This document shows positions 1 to 8,480 of a stretch of DNA of 36,330 nt, piece by piece (within the stretch, counting starts at the first letter, position 1; every line of letters begins with the position of its first letter). The stretch is from Streptomyces geranii (GTDB lineage Bacteria; Actinomycetota; Actinomycetes; Streptomycetales; Streptomycetaceae). The position numbers and the translations under genes were made by a program. Below the pieces are notes generated by a model. That model ran no database searches, had not been told where the DNA came from, and saw only the letters and a program-made list of their open reading frames with translations. The stretch spans positions 1 through 36,330 of the forward strand of contig NZ_PJME01000074.1 of NCBI RefSeq assembly GCF_002954775.1. The letters run 5' to 3'.

Positions 1-30
1 GCCCCCGGGGATGGGACGGGTAGGGGCGGC

Positions 31-54
31 GGGGGCGAAAATCCGACCGCCCCC
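31..54 (-). terminator. Candidate terminator of the EccC-like gene
   Basis: A 7-bp perfect stem (GGGGGCG at 31-37, CGCCCCC at 48-54) with a 10-base loop lies about 12 bases beyond the stop codon of the minus-strand ATPase gene. It sits in a run of G and C with no clear U tract, as is common in Streptomyces. Its function as a terminator is inferred from position. Confidence 0.45.
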
Positions 55-65
55 CACCCCCCCAC

Positions 66-3000
66 TCAGCCCGGAATGACGACCGTCCGCAACTCCCCGT
101 CCCCCAGATGCAACATCCCCTTGCCGGGCGCGACCTGCCCACCCACCATGCTCCGGTTGATGCGCACCCCGATCAGATCCCCGCTCGAAGACTCCTGCGG
201 GGACAGCAGAACCCCCCGCCTCCCCTTCTTCGCGTCGACCTGCCACCCACTGAACCCGCTGCAGACATCCTCCTCGTCACCAGCGATGACCAGCCCGAGC
301 CCCCGCTCCGCCCCCCGCGACACGATCTTCTTCATCTGGCTTGCCGCGTCGCAGTCCTCCAGGATCTCCCCGTCGTCGATCAGGACGACGATCGGCTCCT
401 CCAGGGACGCCTGGTCGATGATCTCCTCGAAGTCGTCCTCGTCGATGTCGTCGCCGGTGTACAGCTTCAACACCCCTTCCGCGCCCTCCAGTTGGCGCAG
501 CGGCGACTGGCGTGGGGCCGCGATGACCAGTCGTACGCCCTGGGACAGATACGACTGCGCGAAGTTCATCAGCACCGTCGAACGGCCCGACTTCGCCGGT
601 CCCGCGACGACGAACGTCGGTACGCCCGTCGCGAGGTCGGGGCCGAAGCCCGTGATGTCGTCGCCGCCGATGCCGACCAGGCCCCAGAGGCGGGAGCCGG
701 ACGTCTCCGGGTCGCGCATCCCCCACGCGTCCGTGAACGAGATCCGGGAGGGGAGGCTGTCGACGCGGAACGGGCGCCGGGAGCGCGGGAGTTGGGCGTC
801 CCGGGCCGCAGCCGCCTCGCCGATCGCAGTGATCGCCGCCGCCTGCCCCTGCCCGGTCGTGTCCTCCGCAAGCAGCGCGAACTGCGTCTCGATGCCGGAC
901 TCGTTCTTGTAGCCACGGCCCGGCGGGATCTCCTCCGGGACCTTCCGGTGCGGAATGCCCAGCGTCGAGAAGTCGCTGCGATCGGCGAGCCGCAGCCCGT
1001 ACTTGTCCTCGGTGAGCGTCGCGATCCTGCCGACGAGGAGGGTGCGGTCACCGGTCAGGACCAGGTGGATGCCTACGCTCGCGCCCTCACGCATCATCGT
1101 CGTCAACTCGTCGGTCAGCGAACCGTGGTCCACCTCGCCGAGGGTCGGGACCCAGCCCTCCCAGCGGTCCAACAGCACTACGACGTGCGGCAGTCGCTCC
1201 TGCTCCGCCGACGCGGCCCGCTGCTCGCCGATGTCCGCGAACCCCTTCTCCGCCAACAGGTCCTGCCTGCGCCCCATTTCCCCCTTCAGCCGGTTGACCA
1301 GCCGGATCACCCGCTCCGTCTGGTTCCGGCTGACGACAGCCCCGCAGTGCGGCAGCCGCGTCAGCGCGTTGAGCGCGCCGTTGCCGCAGTCGATGCCGTA
1401 CAGGTGGACGTCGGCGGCGGAGTGCGTACGGGCCAGGGAGGCAGCGATCGTACGGAGAATCTGCGAACGACCGCTGCGCGGGGCGCCGCCGATCATCAGA
1501 TGGCCGAAGGTGGCGAAGTCGATGACGACCGGGCGGCGGGCCTGGGCGGCCGGCAGGTCCTCGATGCCGTACGGGACCGGCGCGAGTTTGCCCGTGCCGT
1601 GGTCGGCGAAGGCCGGGACCTCGATCTCGTCGAGCAGGAGCGTCTCGGAGAGCGCGGGCAGCCAGGGGCTGTGCTGGGGCGGGATACCGAGCGACCGGTT
1701 GGCGTCGCGCACGGCGTCGACGAGCACCTTGAGGTCGGTGATCTCCTCTTCCTCCCGCGCCTCGACCTTGGGCTTCCTCAGCGCGGCCCGGCCCAGGTCC
1801 TCCCAGGCCAGCGGCCCCGACCAGGGCATCAGGACGGCGGGGTCCGCCGCGCCGGGGCGGCGTCCACCGACGCGTCCGGACTGGAAGGGGACCAGGGAGG
1901 CGTGGCCGAGGCGGACGTACGCGCGGCCGGGCGTGTTCTTGGAGATGTGCCCGGCTTCCGGTGAGTCGATGACATCCGACGACTCACCGCCGTCCGTCAC
2001 TCGCAGCGCGATACGGAGGTTGGTGTTGGCGCGGATCTCCGGCGACACGACACCCGACGGTCGCTGGGTGGCCAGCAGCAGGTGGATGCCGAGGGAACGG
2101 CCTCGCTGGGCGATGTTGACGAGACCCGTGACGAAGTCGGGCAGGTCACGCACCATCGAGGCGAACTCGTCGATGACGATGAGGAGTCGGGGCACGGGCG
2201 CGTGGGAGGGGTCCCTGCGCACCAGGTCCTGGTAGTCCTCGATGTCCTTGGCGTCGGCCGCGGCCAGGATGTGCTCGCGGCGGTGGAGTTCGGCGCCGAG
2301 GGATTCCAGGGCGCGTTCGACGAGATGGGCGTCGAGGTCGGTCACCATGCCGACGGTGTGCGGGAGATGGACACAGTCCTTGAAGGCGGCGCCGCCCTTG
2401 TAGTCCACCAGCACGAACGTCATGTTCTCGGGGGTGTTGGCGACGGCCAGCGCGGCCACGATCGTCTGCAGCAGCTCCGACTTGCCGGAACCGGTCGTAC
2501 CCGCGATGAGTCCGTGCGGCCCGTCCTTGCGGATGTCGATGCCGAAGGGACCGTCGTACGACTCCCCGATGACCGCCATCGTCGACTGCCCGCCCATCCG
2601 CCAGCGCGCGGAGATCGCGTCGGGCGTCGGCGGCTCCAACTGCAGTACGTCCAGCAGCCGACTGGCGCCGGGCAGTGCCGAGTCCTCGGTCTCGCCGCTG
2701 ATGTCGCGGAGCGCGGAGAGGGAACGGGCCAGCCGCAGACACCAGGCGGCGGAGACGAAGTCGGGCCGTACGTCGGCCAGTCGCTCCGCGCTCTCCTCCT
2801 CGACGCGCAGCCGCAGCTTGTCGGTCCGGGCGCGCTGATCGGTCTCGGCACCGGCGTTGTGCCAGGCGTGGAAGGAGGGGAACCCGCCCGCGACAGCCTG
2901 CGGTTGGGACGGAGTCTGCTGGGCCTGCTGTGTCTGGTACGCCGGGTCGGCGTGTTCCTCGGCCTTGGGCTCGGCGACGACGAAGGCCTGGCACTCACCG

Positions 3001-4649
3001 GGCAGGAACCGCTCCTCGGCGTCGAGGCAGAGGGCGTACATCGCCACGTCCGGCCCCTCGCGCAGCAGCTTCACCACACCGGGCAGCGACCGCAGCCGCC
3101 GAGACCCGTCCCATACGACGACGATGTCCGGGTCGCTGAACGACGCCCGCTGCCCCTTGTTCTGCTCAAGGGCCTTCTTGCGCGCGTCGAGGATCTGCGT
3201 CAGCTCACCGATCCGCGCGCCGACGGTCTCGGCGTCGGTCCCGATGAGGACGTTGACGTCCTGCCCGCCGGACGGCCGAGTGTGCGGCAGCCACCTCACC
3301 CAGTCCCAGCTCTCCTGCGCCGTACTCTCGCTCAGCACATAGAACTGCACGTCCATGGGGCTCTGGAGCGCGGCGGTCTGGGCGATGGCCCACCGCCCGA
3401 GCGCACGGGCGGAATCGCCGGGCCCGGCCATGCCGATCACCCCGAGCGACCGCAGGGACAGCGCGACGGGCGCGTCCTCGATCTTCCAGGTCACCTGGCG
3501 CCGGTGCTCGTCCTGCTCGGGGTCGTCGAGGACGACCTCGGAGGGCAACTGCCCGGTCCCGACGCGCAGTAGGAGATGGTCGCGGTCGGTACGCCGCCGC
3601 TCCCACAGCCGCGTACGGGGCCCGGTGCCGAGGGAGAGGACGGTGGCCGGGTCGGGAATGGCGTGCCGCCGGTCCTGCCGCTCCGCCAGCAGGGCGTCCT
3701 GGGCGTCCTTCTCGATCCGCGCCTTCTGCTCCTTGTACTCCTTGACCTGCTTGGCATGGGACTTGCGCCCGTGCTTCTTGTCCATGAAGTAGTTGGCGAA
3801 GAGCATGATCGGGCTGAGGCCCGCCATGATCAGGTAGTACCAGCGCCCGAAGATCGCCACGGCCACGATCGCGCCCACGAGCGGGGTGAGCGCCATCAGC
3901 CAGGGCAGCGGCCGGGCCTCGAAGTCGCGCGGCGGCGACGGCAGCCGGAACTTGGTCTGGCGGTCGGGGGAGCGCAGGCGGGGCGGCCGGTTGTAGTCGA
4001 GGCCGACGCCGTCTTCGGACCACTTGAGGGCGGCGTTGGGCGGGGTGTAACGGGCGAGTTCGACAAGGGAGTTGCCGATGGAGATCTGCCCGCCGAGGGG
4101 CCAGGAGTCCCCTTCGGTGTCGGCGATCGCCTTGCCGTCGAGAGTGACGCTCTCCTTGTCCCCGTGGACGGCGACCTGGCAGGTGCCATCGGTTGCAACT
4201 GACAACGTGAGGGCGCGGGCGTCGACCTCGGGATCGTCGATCCTGAGGTAGGAGGCGGGCCCGCTGCCGATGTCGTACCGCCCGACCCCGAGCCGGTGCA
4301 CGAACCCGGCGACGGGTCCGCCGACGACCCGCAGCTCGACGAGCCCGGTCGGCTCGCCGGGCAGGCAGCCGGCGGGATCCTGCAGACTGACGACGGCCCC
4401 TTCGCGCAACGGCGACCCGGCGACATTGGCGGCCGGATCGACGGCGTACCCATCGACATAGACAAGGGGGGAGTTGTTGGCGGGCACCTGTCCGTGATGC
4501 CCGAGGGGGATGATCTGGGCGCCGCTGTGGCCGACCTGCTTGGCCAGTTCCTGGGCGATGTCCCCGACGGTGGACTCGGGATCCGCGTCGAGCACGACGT
4601 CGGCGGTGCCCCCGCCGAACGGATCGACGACGGTCAGAGTCAGGCGCAC
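66..4649 (-). CDS. EccC/EssC-type type VII secretion ATPase (FHA, two TM, three FtsK/SpoIIIE domains)
   Basis: This 1527-aa protein is the likely membrane motor of a T7SS, which recognises substrates and drives export by ATP hydrolysis. After an N-terminal beta-rich stretch comes an FHA-like region (about residues 105-200, GRYDIGSGP). Two membrane helices follow at about 245-285, then three FtsK/SpoIIIE ATPase domains. Domain 1 has a canonical Walker A (GTTGSGKS, about 715) and Walker B (VIDEF, about 826). Domain 2 (GGAPRSGRS, about 1056) and domain 3 (GPAKSGRS, about 1353) have Arg where the P-loop Lys should be. The FHA-TM-FtsK3 order resembles Firmicutes EssC more than mycobacterial EccC. 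I chose the GTG at 4649 because GGAGG lies 6 bases upstream; the reading frame runs 66 codons further without a good ribosome site. It is divergent from the ESAT-6-like gene. No EccB, EccD, EccE or mycosin gene is in the window. Confidence 0.9.
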   Translation of the reverse strand: MRLTLTVVDPFGGGTADVVLDADPESTVGDIAQELAKQVGHSGAQIIPLGHHGQVPANNSPLVYVDGYAVDPAANVAGSPLREGAVVSLQDPAGCLPGEPTGLVELRVVGGPVAGFVHRLGVGRYDIGSGPASYLRIDDPEVDARALTLSVATDGTCQVAVHGDKESVTLDGKAIADTEGDSWPLGGQISIGNSLVELARYTPPNAALKWSEDGVGLDYNRPPRLRSPDRQTKFRLPSPPRDFEARPLPWLMALTPLVGAIVAVAIFGRWYYLIMAGLSPIMLFANYFMDKKHGRKSHAKQVKEYKEQKARIEKDAQDALLAERQDRRHAIPDPATVLSLGTGPRTRLWERRRTDRDHLLLRVGTGQLPSEVVLDDPEQDEHRRQVTWKIEDAPVALSLRSLGVIGMAGPGDSARALGRWAIAQTAALQSPMDVQFYVLSESTAQESWDWVRWLPHTRPSGGQDVNVLIGTDAETVGARIGELTQILDARKKALEQNKGQRASFSDPDIVVVWDGSRRLRSLPGVVKLLREGPDVAMYALCLDAEERFLPGECQAFVVAEPKAEEHADPAYQTQQAQQTPSQPQAVAGGFPSFHAWHNAGAETDQRARTDKLRLRVEEESAERLADVRPDFVSAAWCLRLARSLSALRDISGETEDSALPGASRLLDVLQLEPPTPDAISARWRMGGQSTMAVIGESYDGPFGIDIRKDGPHGLIAGTTGSGKSELLQTIVAALAVANTPENMTFVLVDYKGGAAFKDCVHLPHTVGMVTDLDAHLVERALESLGAELHRREHILAAADAKDIEDYQDLVRRDPSHAPVPRLLIVIDEFASMVRDLPDFVTGLVNIAQRGRSLGIHLLLATQRPSGVVSPEIRANTNLRIALRVTDGGESSDVIDSPEAGHISKNTPGRAYVRLGHASLVPFQSGRVGGRRPGAADPAVLMPWSGPLAWEDLGRAALRKPKVEAREEEEITDLKVLVDAVRDANRSLGIPPQHSPWLPALSETLLLDEIEVPAFADHGTGKLAPVPYGIEDLPAAQARRPVVIDFATFGHLMIGGAPRSGRSQILRTIAASLARTHSAADVHLYGIDCGNGALNALTRLPHCGAVVSRNQTERVIRLVNRLKGEMGRRQDLLAEKGFADIGEQRAASAEQERLPHVVVLLDRWEGWVPTLGEVDHGSLTDELTTMMREGASVGIHLVLTGDRTLLVGRIATLTEDKYGLRLADRSDFSTLGIPHRKVPEEIPPGRGYKNESGIETQFALLAEDTTGQGQAAAITAIGEAAAARDAQLPRSRRPFRVDSLPSRISFTDAWGMRDPETSGSRLWGLVGIGGDDITGFGPDLATGVPTFVVAGPAKSGRSTVLMNFAQSYLSQGVRLVIAAPRQSPLRQLEGAEGVLKLYTGDDIDEDDFEEIIDQASLEEPIVVLIDDGEILEDCDAASQMKKIVSRGAERGLGLVIAGDEEDVCSGFSGWQVDAKKGRRGVLLSPQESSSGDLIGVRINRSMVGGQVAPGKGMLHLGDGELRTVVIPG

Positions 4650-4927
4650 GGTTGTCCTCCCCAACGGCCCCCGTGGCCGCTTCCGCAACGCAGGCCACCG
4701 TAGGAAGCGACGATATCCGCTCGGTGTGACAGAAGGGCAACGGGTGCGGACCAGGCCCTTCCCTATGGTGAATTGGTGACGGAACGGTGTTGGCCTGTCG
4801 TTGATCCGCCTTGTTCCAGAACCGAGATGTCGCCACTCGCGCCACACCCGTAAGCTGCTGCCTCAGTCGGTTGGAACAGGGAAGCCACGGGGGTTGGCCC
4901 TGCGGCACTTCACGAGGGAGCGGCTTC
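4650..4927. promoter_or_regulatory. Divergent intergenic region, T7SS ATPase / ESAT-6-like gene
   Basis: This 278-base gap must hold both outward promoters. For the minus-strand ATPase gene a weak pair (TTGCCC with TATCGT, spacing 19) can be read on the minus strand near 4738-4710. No convincing pair was found for the plus-strand gene, whose ribosome site (GAGGGAG) precedes 4928. The divergent layout suggests shared control of motor and substrate, but no operator is obvious. Confidence 0.3.
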
Positions 4928-5227
4928 ATGGCCAAGGACCTTGACGTCACATATCAGGACATGCGGGATGCGGCCAAGCATGTCGTGAAGGAGAAGGAAA
5001 AGCTCCAGGAGAAGCTGGACGGCCTGCGCAAGTACATCGCGAACCTGGTCGAGTCCGGCTACGTCACGAAGAGTTCGTCGAAGGCATTCGACGAGAACTT
5101 CGAGGAGTTCACGCGCGGCGCGAAGGACACCCTGGACGGTCTGGACGGCATGGGTGACTACCTGACCATGGCCGCGGACAAGTTCGAGCAGATCGACGAG
5201 GAGCTGGCCAAGTCGGCGAAGCGGTAG
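4928..5227 (+). CDS. ESAT-6-like (WXG100 superfamily) small helical protein without the WXG tryptophan
   Basis: This 99-aa, charged, almost entirely helical protein has the size and helix-turn-helix plan of WXG100 proteins, which leave the cell as folded dimers through T7SS. The turn (ESGYVTKSS, about residues 41-49) has no W-x-G. Near the C-terminus FEQID (86-90) followed by EELAK fits the [FY]xxxD pattern of T7SS export signals. The ATG at 4928 is preceded by GAGGGAG at 7 bases; an upstream in-frame ATG at 4811 lacks a good ribosome site and would add non-helical sequence. It is divergent from the EccC-like ATPase, which supports its role as a substrate or core partner of that machine. The family call rests on length, helix pattern and position rather than the name-giving motif. 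Confidence 0.75.
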   Translation: MAKDLDVTYQDMRDAAKHVVKEKEKLQEKLDGLRKYIANLVESGYVTKSSSKAFDENFEEFTRGAKDTLDGLDGMGDYLTMAADKFEQIDEELAKSAKR

Positions 5228-5406
5228 CCGACGGCGACGGCAGCCGGCACGCGACGACAACTGGCACGTGACGGCAGCTGACACGCGACGGTTTGTGGGG
5301 CGCTCGCCTGGTGCGACAGCGCGCATGCTGTGAACGCACCGGGCGGCGCCCGGTCTTCGTCCCGGTCCCGGCTCCGGCTCCGGTTCTGGTTCCGGTCCTG
5401 GCCACG

Positions 5407-6117
5407 TCAGTTGTCGGGGAGGGATCCGTCCGGGAGGTGTCCGCCCGGGAGGGGATGCCGGAGCGCGTACATGTGGAGTTCGCTACGGAGTTCCTCCGTC
5501 TCGACCCGCAGCCAGGATCCGTCACGGAAGCGGATCAGCAGCGCTCTCGTCTCGAACTCCCCGGAGAACGGGTCGACGAGGGTCGCCTCGGTGGCGGGGA
5601 TGCGGGCGACGATCTGCGTGTGCTTCTCCCGCCCCACGCTGACCCGCTGCGGCGGCGCCGCCAGGACGAGCCCTTCCTGGGTCGCCAGCAGCAGTCGCTG
5701 GTGGTGGGTGGAATGGTCGTACCAGCGCAGCAGGAACTGACCTGCGTCGGCGCTCCAGTTCCCGTCGAAGACCTTGTCGAGGCCTTGTTGGGCGATGGTG
5801 GCGTCCCGGCGCTTTTCGTCCTCCTTCTTGGCCTGCCATCGCTCCTTTTCTTCCTTGGTGTCAAGGGAGCGCATGACCGCGGCTTCTATTCTGGCCAGAA
5901 GCTCGAAGAGTGAGATGACAGGTATGAAAGGGGCGCCGAGTACCGCACCGACCATGCCCAGCGGGCGCATTCCGGCGGGGCGGAGCTTGGGGTTGCCCGC
6001 GGCCTGGAGTACTTCCGCCGGGGGCTGCGGGATCTTGTCGATCGTGCACCAGTCGCCCGCCTCGGCCTGGATGCCGAGACGGTCCGCTGTCACGCGCTGC
6101 TTGGACCTACGGGTCAC
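5407..6117 (-). CDS. PH-like domain protein of T7SS module A
   Basis: This 236-aa protein has a hydrophobic stretch at about residues 55-80 (GAVLGAPFIPVISLFEL), a charged coiled-coil-like segment (about 85-120), then a beta-rich C-terminal domain with LLLATQEGLVL and RFRDGSWLRVET. The same pattern (LLFRDGSWVRLTT) occurs in the module C protein at 18334-19260, so the two are paralogs. The repeated short strands followed by a helix suggest a PH-like fold, which is inference. The GTG at 6117 has AAGGAGA 8 bases upstream; an ATG at 6177 would run into the 5' leader of the divergent gene. The gene is divergent from the small partner gene at 6193, with only 75 bases between them. A membrane-associated adaptor is possible; the function is unknown. 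Confidence 0.7.
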   Translation of the reverse strand: MTRRSKQRVTADRLGIQAEAGDWCTIDKIPQPPAEVLQAAGNPKLRPAGMRPLGMVGAVLGAPFIPVISLFELLARIEAAVMRSLDTKEEKERWQAKKEDEKRRDATIAQQGLDKVFDGNWSADAGQFLLRWYDHSTHHQRLLLATQEGLVLAAPPQRVSVGREKHTQIVARIPATEATLVDPFSGEFETRALLIRFRDGSWLRVETEELRSELHMYALRHPLPGGHLPDGSLPDN

Positions 6118-6192
6118 GTCACGACTCTCCTTGCCGATGCGGAAACAGGATCGGTGCGTCGAGAGCGTATCAACCACTGGGAGTTAGTACTC

Positions 6193-6504
6193 ATGGGGGA
6201 CCATATAAAGGCGGATCTTGCCGCCATCAAAAAGTGTTCACGTGACCTGGGCAAGATCCATGACGAGTTCGAGCGGAACGGTAATCCCGCCGACGAGTAT
6301 GGCCAGGCGGTCGGACACGGTGGGCTGAAAGACGCCTTCTCGGAATTCGGAGACACCTGGAAGAAGACCAGGAAGAAACTGATGAAGGAACTTGAACAAC
6401 TGGCCGAGTTCACCTCCACCGCCGCCAAGGCGTACGAGGAGGTCGACCACAAGCTGGCCGAGGCCATCCGGGACGCCAAGGCGCAGGGCAAGGGGACGAA
6501 GTGA
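6193..6504 (+). CDS. Small helical T7SS partner protein, module A
   Basis: This 103-aa, all-helical, highly charged protein is the first gene of module A. It is clearly paralogous to the products at 9965, 20516 and 34791: all share D-A/T-x-x-x-F-x-x-x-W in the middle (here DAFSEFGDTW, W56) and a C-terminal [FY]xxxD-x-x-LA (here YEEVD, 81-85). YxxxD/E is a known export motif of mycobacterial T7SS substrates. The nearest functional analogy is the small Lap-type helical proteins that pair with LXG effectors in Firmicutes. ATG at 6193 has GGGAG about 9 bases upstream; starting at 6154 would add residues with no family counterpart. Its stop overlaps the effector GTG by 4 bases, so the two are probably made at equal ratio and form a complex. 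Confidence 0.8.
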   Translation: MGDHIKADLAAIKKCSRDLGKIHDEFERNGNPADEYGQAVGHGGLKDAFSEFGDTWKKTRKKLMKELEQLAEFTSTAAKAYEEVDHKLAEAIRDAKAQGKGTK

Positions 6505-7796
6505 GCAGGACGGATGCCGACTGGCCGCCGCTGTGGCATGACGACCCGACGCCGGGCGACCCCGAGGAAGTGGCCGAACTGGGGCGCAAGTTGCGCAGGA
6601 TGGCCGAGATGATCGAGGAGCAGTCCCGGGTCATCAAGGCGCTTGCTTCCGTGGAGGGCTGGGACAGTGAGGCCGGCCGAGGCTTCCATGAGATAGCCGG
6701 CGACACCTCGGACAAGCTGCAGAAGTCCTTCGAACGCTACGACGAGGCGGCCAAGGCCGTCGGGGAGGACGTACGCGAGGGCGGCTCGGACGAGTTCGCC
6801 GGCGAAATGCGCCGGGCGCAGCGAAAAGCGGACAAGGCGCTGAGCGATTATCGCGAGGCCAAGGCCGACCACGACCTCGCGGAGCGCGAGGTGCAGAAGT
6901 ACACCGACAAGTATCCCACCCACAACATTCCCGCCGCGGAGAAGGACGAGTACGAGCGCTGGGAGAAGAAGCGCGACGACGCGCTTCATCGCATCGGTGA
7001 CGCGCGGAAGCTGGTGAAGGAGGCCAGGGAGATCTATGACGACGCGGGGGACAAGGCCGCTCGTCATATCAGGAATGTCGTGCACCATGACGCGGTCCGG
7101 GACCCGGGCGGTTTCATGAACTTCCTCGCGGATTGGGCGGACCTGTTCTCCAACATCTCGGCCGTGCTGTCCGTGCTTGCGGTGATATGTGCTTTCGTTC
7201 CGCCGCTTCAGTTCCTGGTCCCGATATTCGCGACCCTCGCCGTACTGGCCAGTGCGGCTGCGCTCGCCGGGCATGCGTACGACATGACCGCGCGCGGCGG
7301 GAAGGTCGACTGGATGAAACTGGGCGCCGACGCGCTGGGAGTGCTCCCCGGGCTCGGTGCGCTGAAGGGGTTCAAGGTTCTCAAGGGCCTCAAGGGGCTT
7401 TCCAAGGTGAAGGCATTCGGGAACTCGAAGATCTATGCGACCGCGCTCGACGGGGTCGGCCACAACTTCCTGAACGGGGTCAGCGTCAAGCTGGTCAACA
7501 AGGTCCTGGGCAGGACGGCGCGCAACGCGTTGATCGACGGCAAGAAGATCACGGGTGTGATCAAGGGGGCAGGTCTCGGGAGCGCCCTGCACAGGATGTT
7601 CAGCGGGGAGAACGGCGAGAGGACCGGGTACCAGGCACCCCCCGGGAGCGCCGGACCCGCTCCGTCCCCCGCACCGCGCCCCGCGCCGAGCGCACCTCCC
7701 TCGACCACTCCGGCGCCCGCGCCCACGCCGTCGCCCACGCCCGGGCCCGCCCCGAGTGTCTCGCCGAAGTCGTTCAACGCGGCTCTGGCCGCCTAG
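6501..7796 (+). CDS. Effector-like T7SS-associated protein, module A (no recognised toxin domain)
   Basis: This 431-aa protein starts at a GTG overlapping the previous stop. The N-terminal ~200 residues are helical and begin with the module signature DPTPGDPEEV; a WXG-like W54-D-S lies in the turn between helices. A hydrophobic hairpin region follows at about 213-258, then a small Gly/Leu-rich segment (ADALGVLPGLGAL). The tail, about 378-422, is rich in Pro, Ala and Ser. The N-terminal region matches what is annotated in Streptomyces as putative T7SS-secreted protein, which normally precedes a variable toxin domain. Here no toxin, nuclease or peptidase motif can be seen, and the protein ends after the proline-rich tail. 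It aligns in plan with 10303-11832 and 19260-20519. It may be a secreted, membrane-inserting protein or a scaffold; the function is unknown. Confidence 0.75.
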   Translation: MSRTDADWPPLWHDDPTPGDPEEVAELGRKLRRMAEMIEEQSRVIKALASVEGWDSEAGRGFHEIAGDTSDKLQKSFERYDEAAKAVGEDVREGGSDEFAGEMRRAQRKADKALSDYREAKADHDLAEREVQKYTDKYPTHNIPAAEKDEYERWEKKRDDALHRIGDARKLVKEAREIYDDAGDKAARHIRNVVHHDAVRDPGGFMNFLADWADLFSNISAVLSVLAVICAFVPPLQFLVPIFATLAVLASAAALAGHAYDMTARGGKVDWMKLGADALGVLPGLGALKGFKVLKGLKGLSKVKAFGNSKIYATALDGVGHNFLNGVSVKLVNKVLGRTARNALIDGKKITGVIKGAGLGSALHRMFSGENGERTGYQAPPGSAGPAPSPAPRPAPSAPPSTTPAPAPTPSPTPGPAPSVSPKSFNAALAA

Positions 7797-7823
7797 AGAA
7801 GCGCGATCAGGAGGGCAGGTGTC

Positions 7824-8480
7824 ATGAGCGACAGCGAAAACTTCGGCGAATGGGAGTTCGTCGGACGCCGGGGCGGTGAGGTCGTCACCTTGGTCGGCGG
7901 CTCGGTGATCTCCGCCGTACCCGAGGCGAAACAGGCCGCGGAGAAGGCCCGGTTGGACCTTCGGTTCGACTTCCTGGACGACCGAGCGACGCTCGCGCTG
8001 CTGCGCCGAAGGCATGACGACGAGGAGGACATGTTCAGGGCGGGCTTCGTGCACGGAGTGCCCTTGGCGCTGGTGGGCTCCGCGGCGGGGGTCTACTGGG
8101 GCGGGGTGGCGCAGTACTGGGAGACCACCACCGCCCGCACGGTCTACCTCGCGATCGCGGTGGCCGTCGTAGGAGTTCAGTTCCTCTTCTTCGTACGAAG
8201 CGCGCTGTCGGTCTGGGGCGACCCGGTCCGGCAGAACCTGCGGGCCCGCGCGCGGAGTTACCGGGAGATCGCGCACATCGCCCGCCGGGGAGGAGCCGAG
8301 GTCCCGGCCTTCTACCCCCACTACGGCCCCTACCCCTTCGCGGCGAAATTCCGGCCCGAGGTGGCTGATCGCGAACAGTTCGACGGGTCTGGCGGTTCTG
8401 CCAGTTCTGCTGGTGGTGCTGGTGGCGCTGGTGGTTCTAACGACTCTGGGAGGGAAGGTTCGGATGGCGACGACCACTGA
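7824..8480 (+). CDS. Two-TM membrane protein of T7SS module A
   Basis: This 218-aa protein has an N-terminal soluble part with short strands (GEWEFVGRRGGEVVTLVGG). Two membrane helices follow at about residues 71-95 and 101-125, then a cytosol-like basic segment and a Gly/Ser/Ala-rich tail from about 188. ATG at 7824 has AGGAGGG about 8 bases upstream, and 27 bases separate it from the effector stop. It takes the third position of the module, where modules B and C also encode membrane or PH-like proteins, although it is not obviously alignable with them. The tail overlaps the next gene by 17 bases. No known family was recognised. Confidence 0.7.
   Translation: MSDSENFGEWEFVGRRGGEVVTLVGGSVISAVPEAKQAAEKARLDLRFDFLDDRATLALLRRRHDDEEDMFRAGFVHGVPLALVGSAAGVYWGGVAQYWETTTARTVYLAIAVAVVGVQFLFFVRSALSVWGDPVRQNLRARARSYREIAHIARRGGAEVPAFYPHYGPYPFAAKFRPEVADREQFDGSGGSASSAGGAGGAGGSNDSGREGSDGDDH

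Noticed and set aside
108..1964. Long plus-strand open frame (618 codons) opposite the EccC-like gene
   Set aside because: Its product is rich in Arg, Asp and Pro without domains, which is typical for antisense frames in high-GC DNA. The minus-strand frame has all FtsK motifs.
2082..3572. Second long plus-strand open frame opposite the EccC-like gene
   Set aside because: Same reasoning: Val/Gly/Arg-rich composition, no ribosome site, fully inside a well-supported gene on the other strand.
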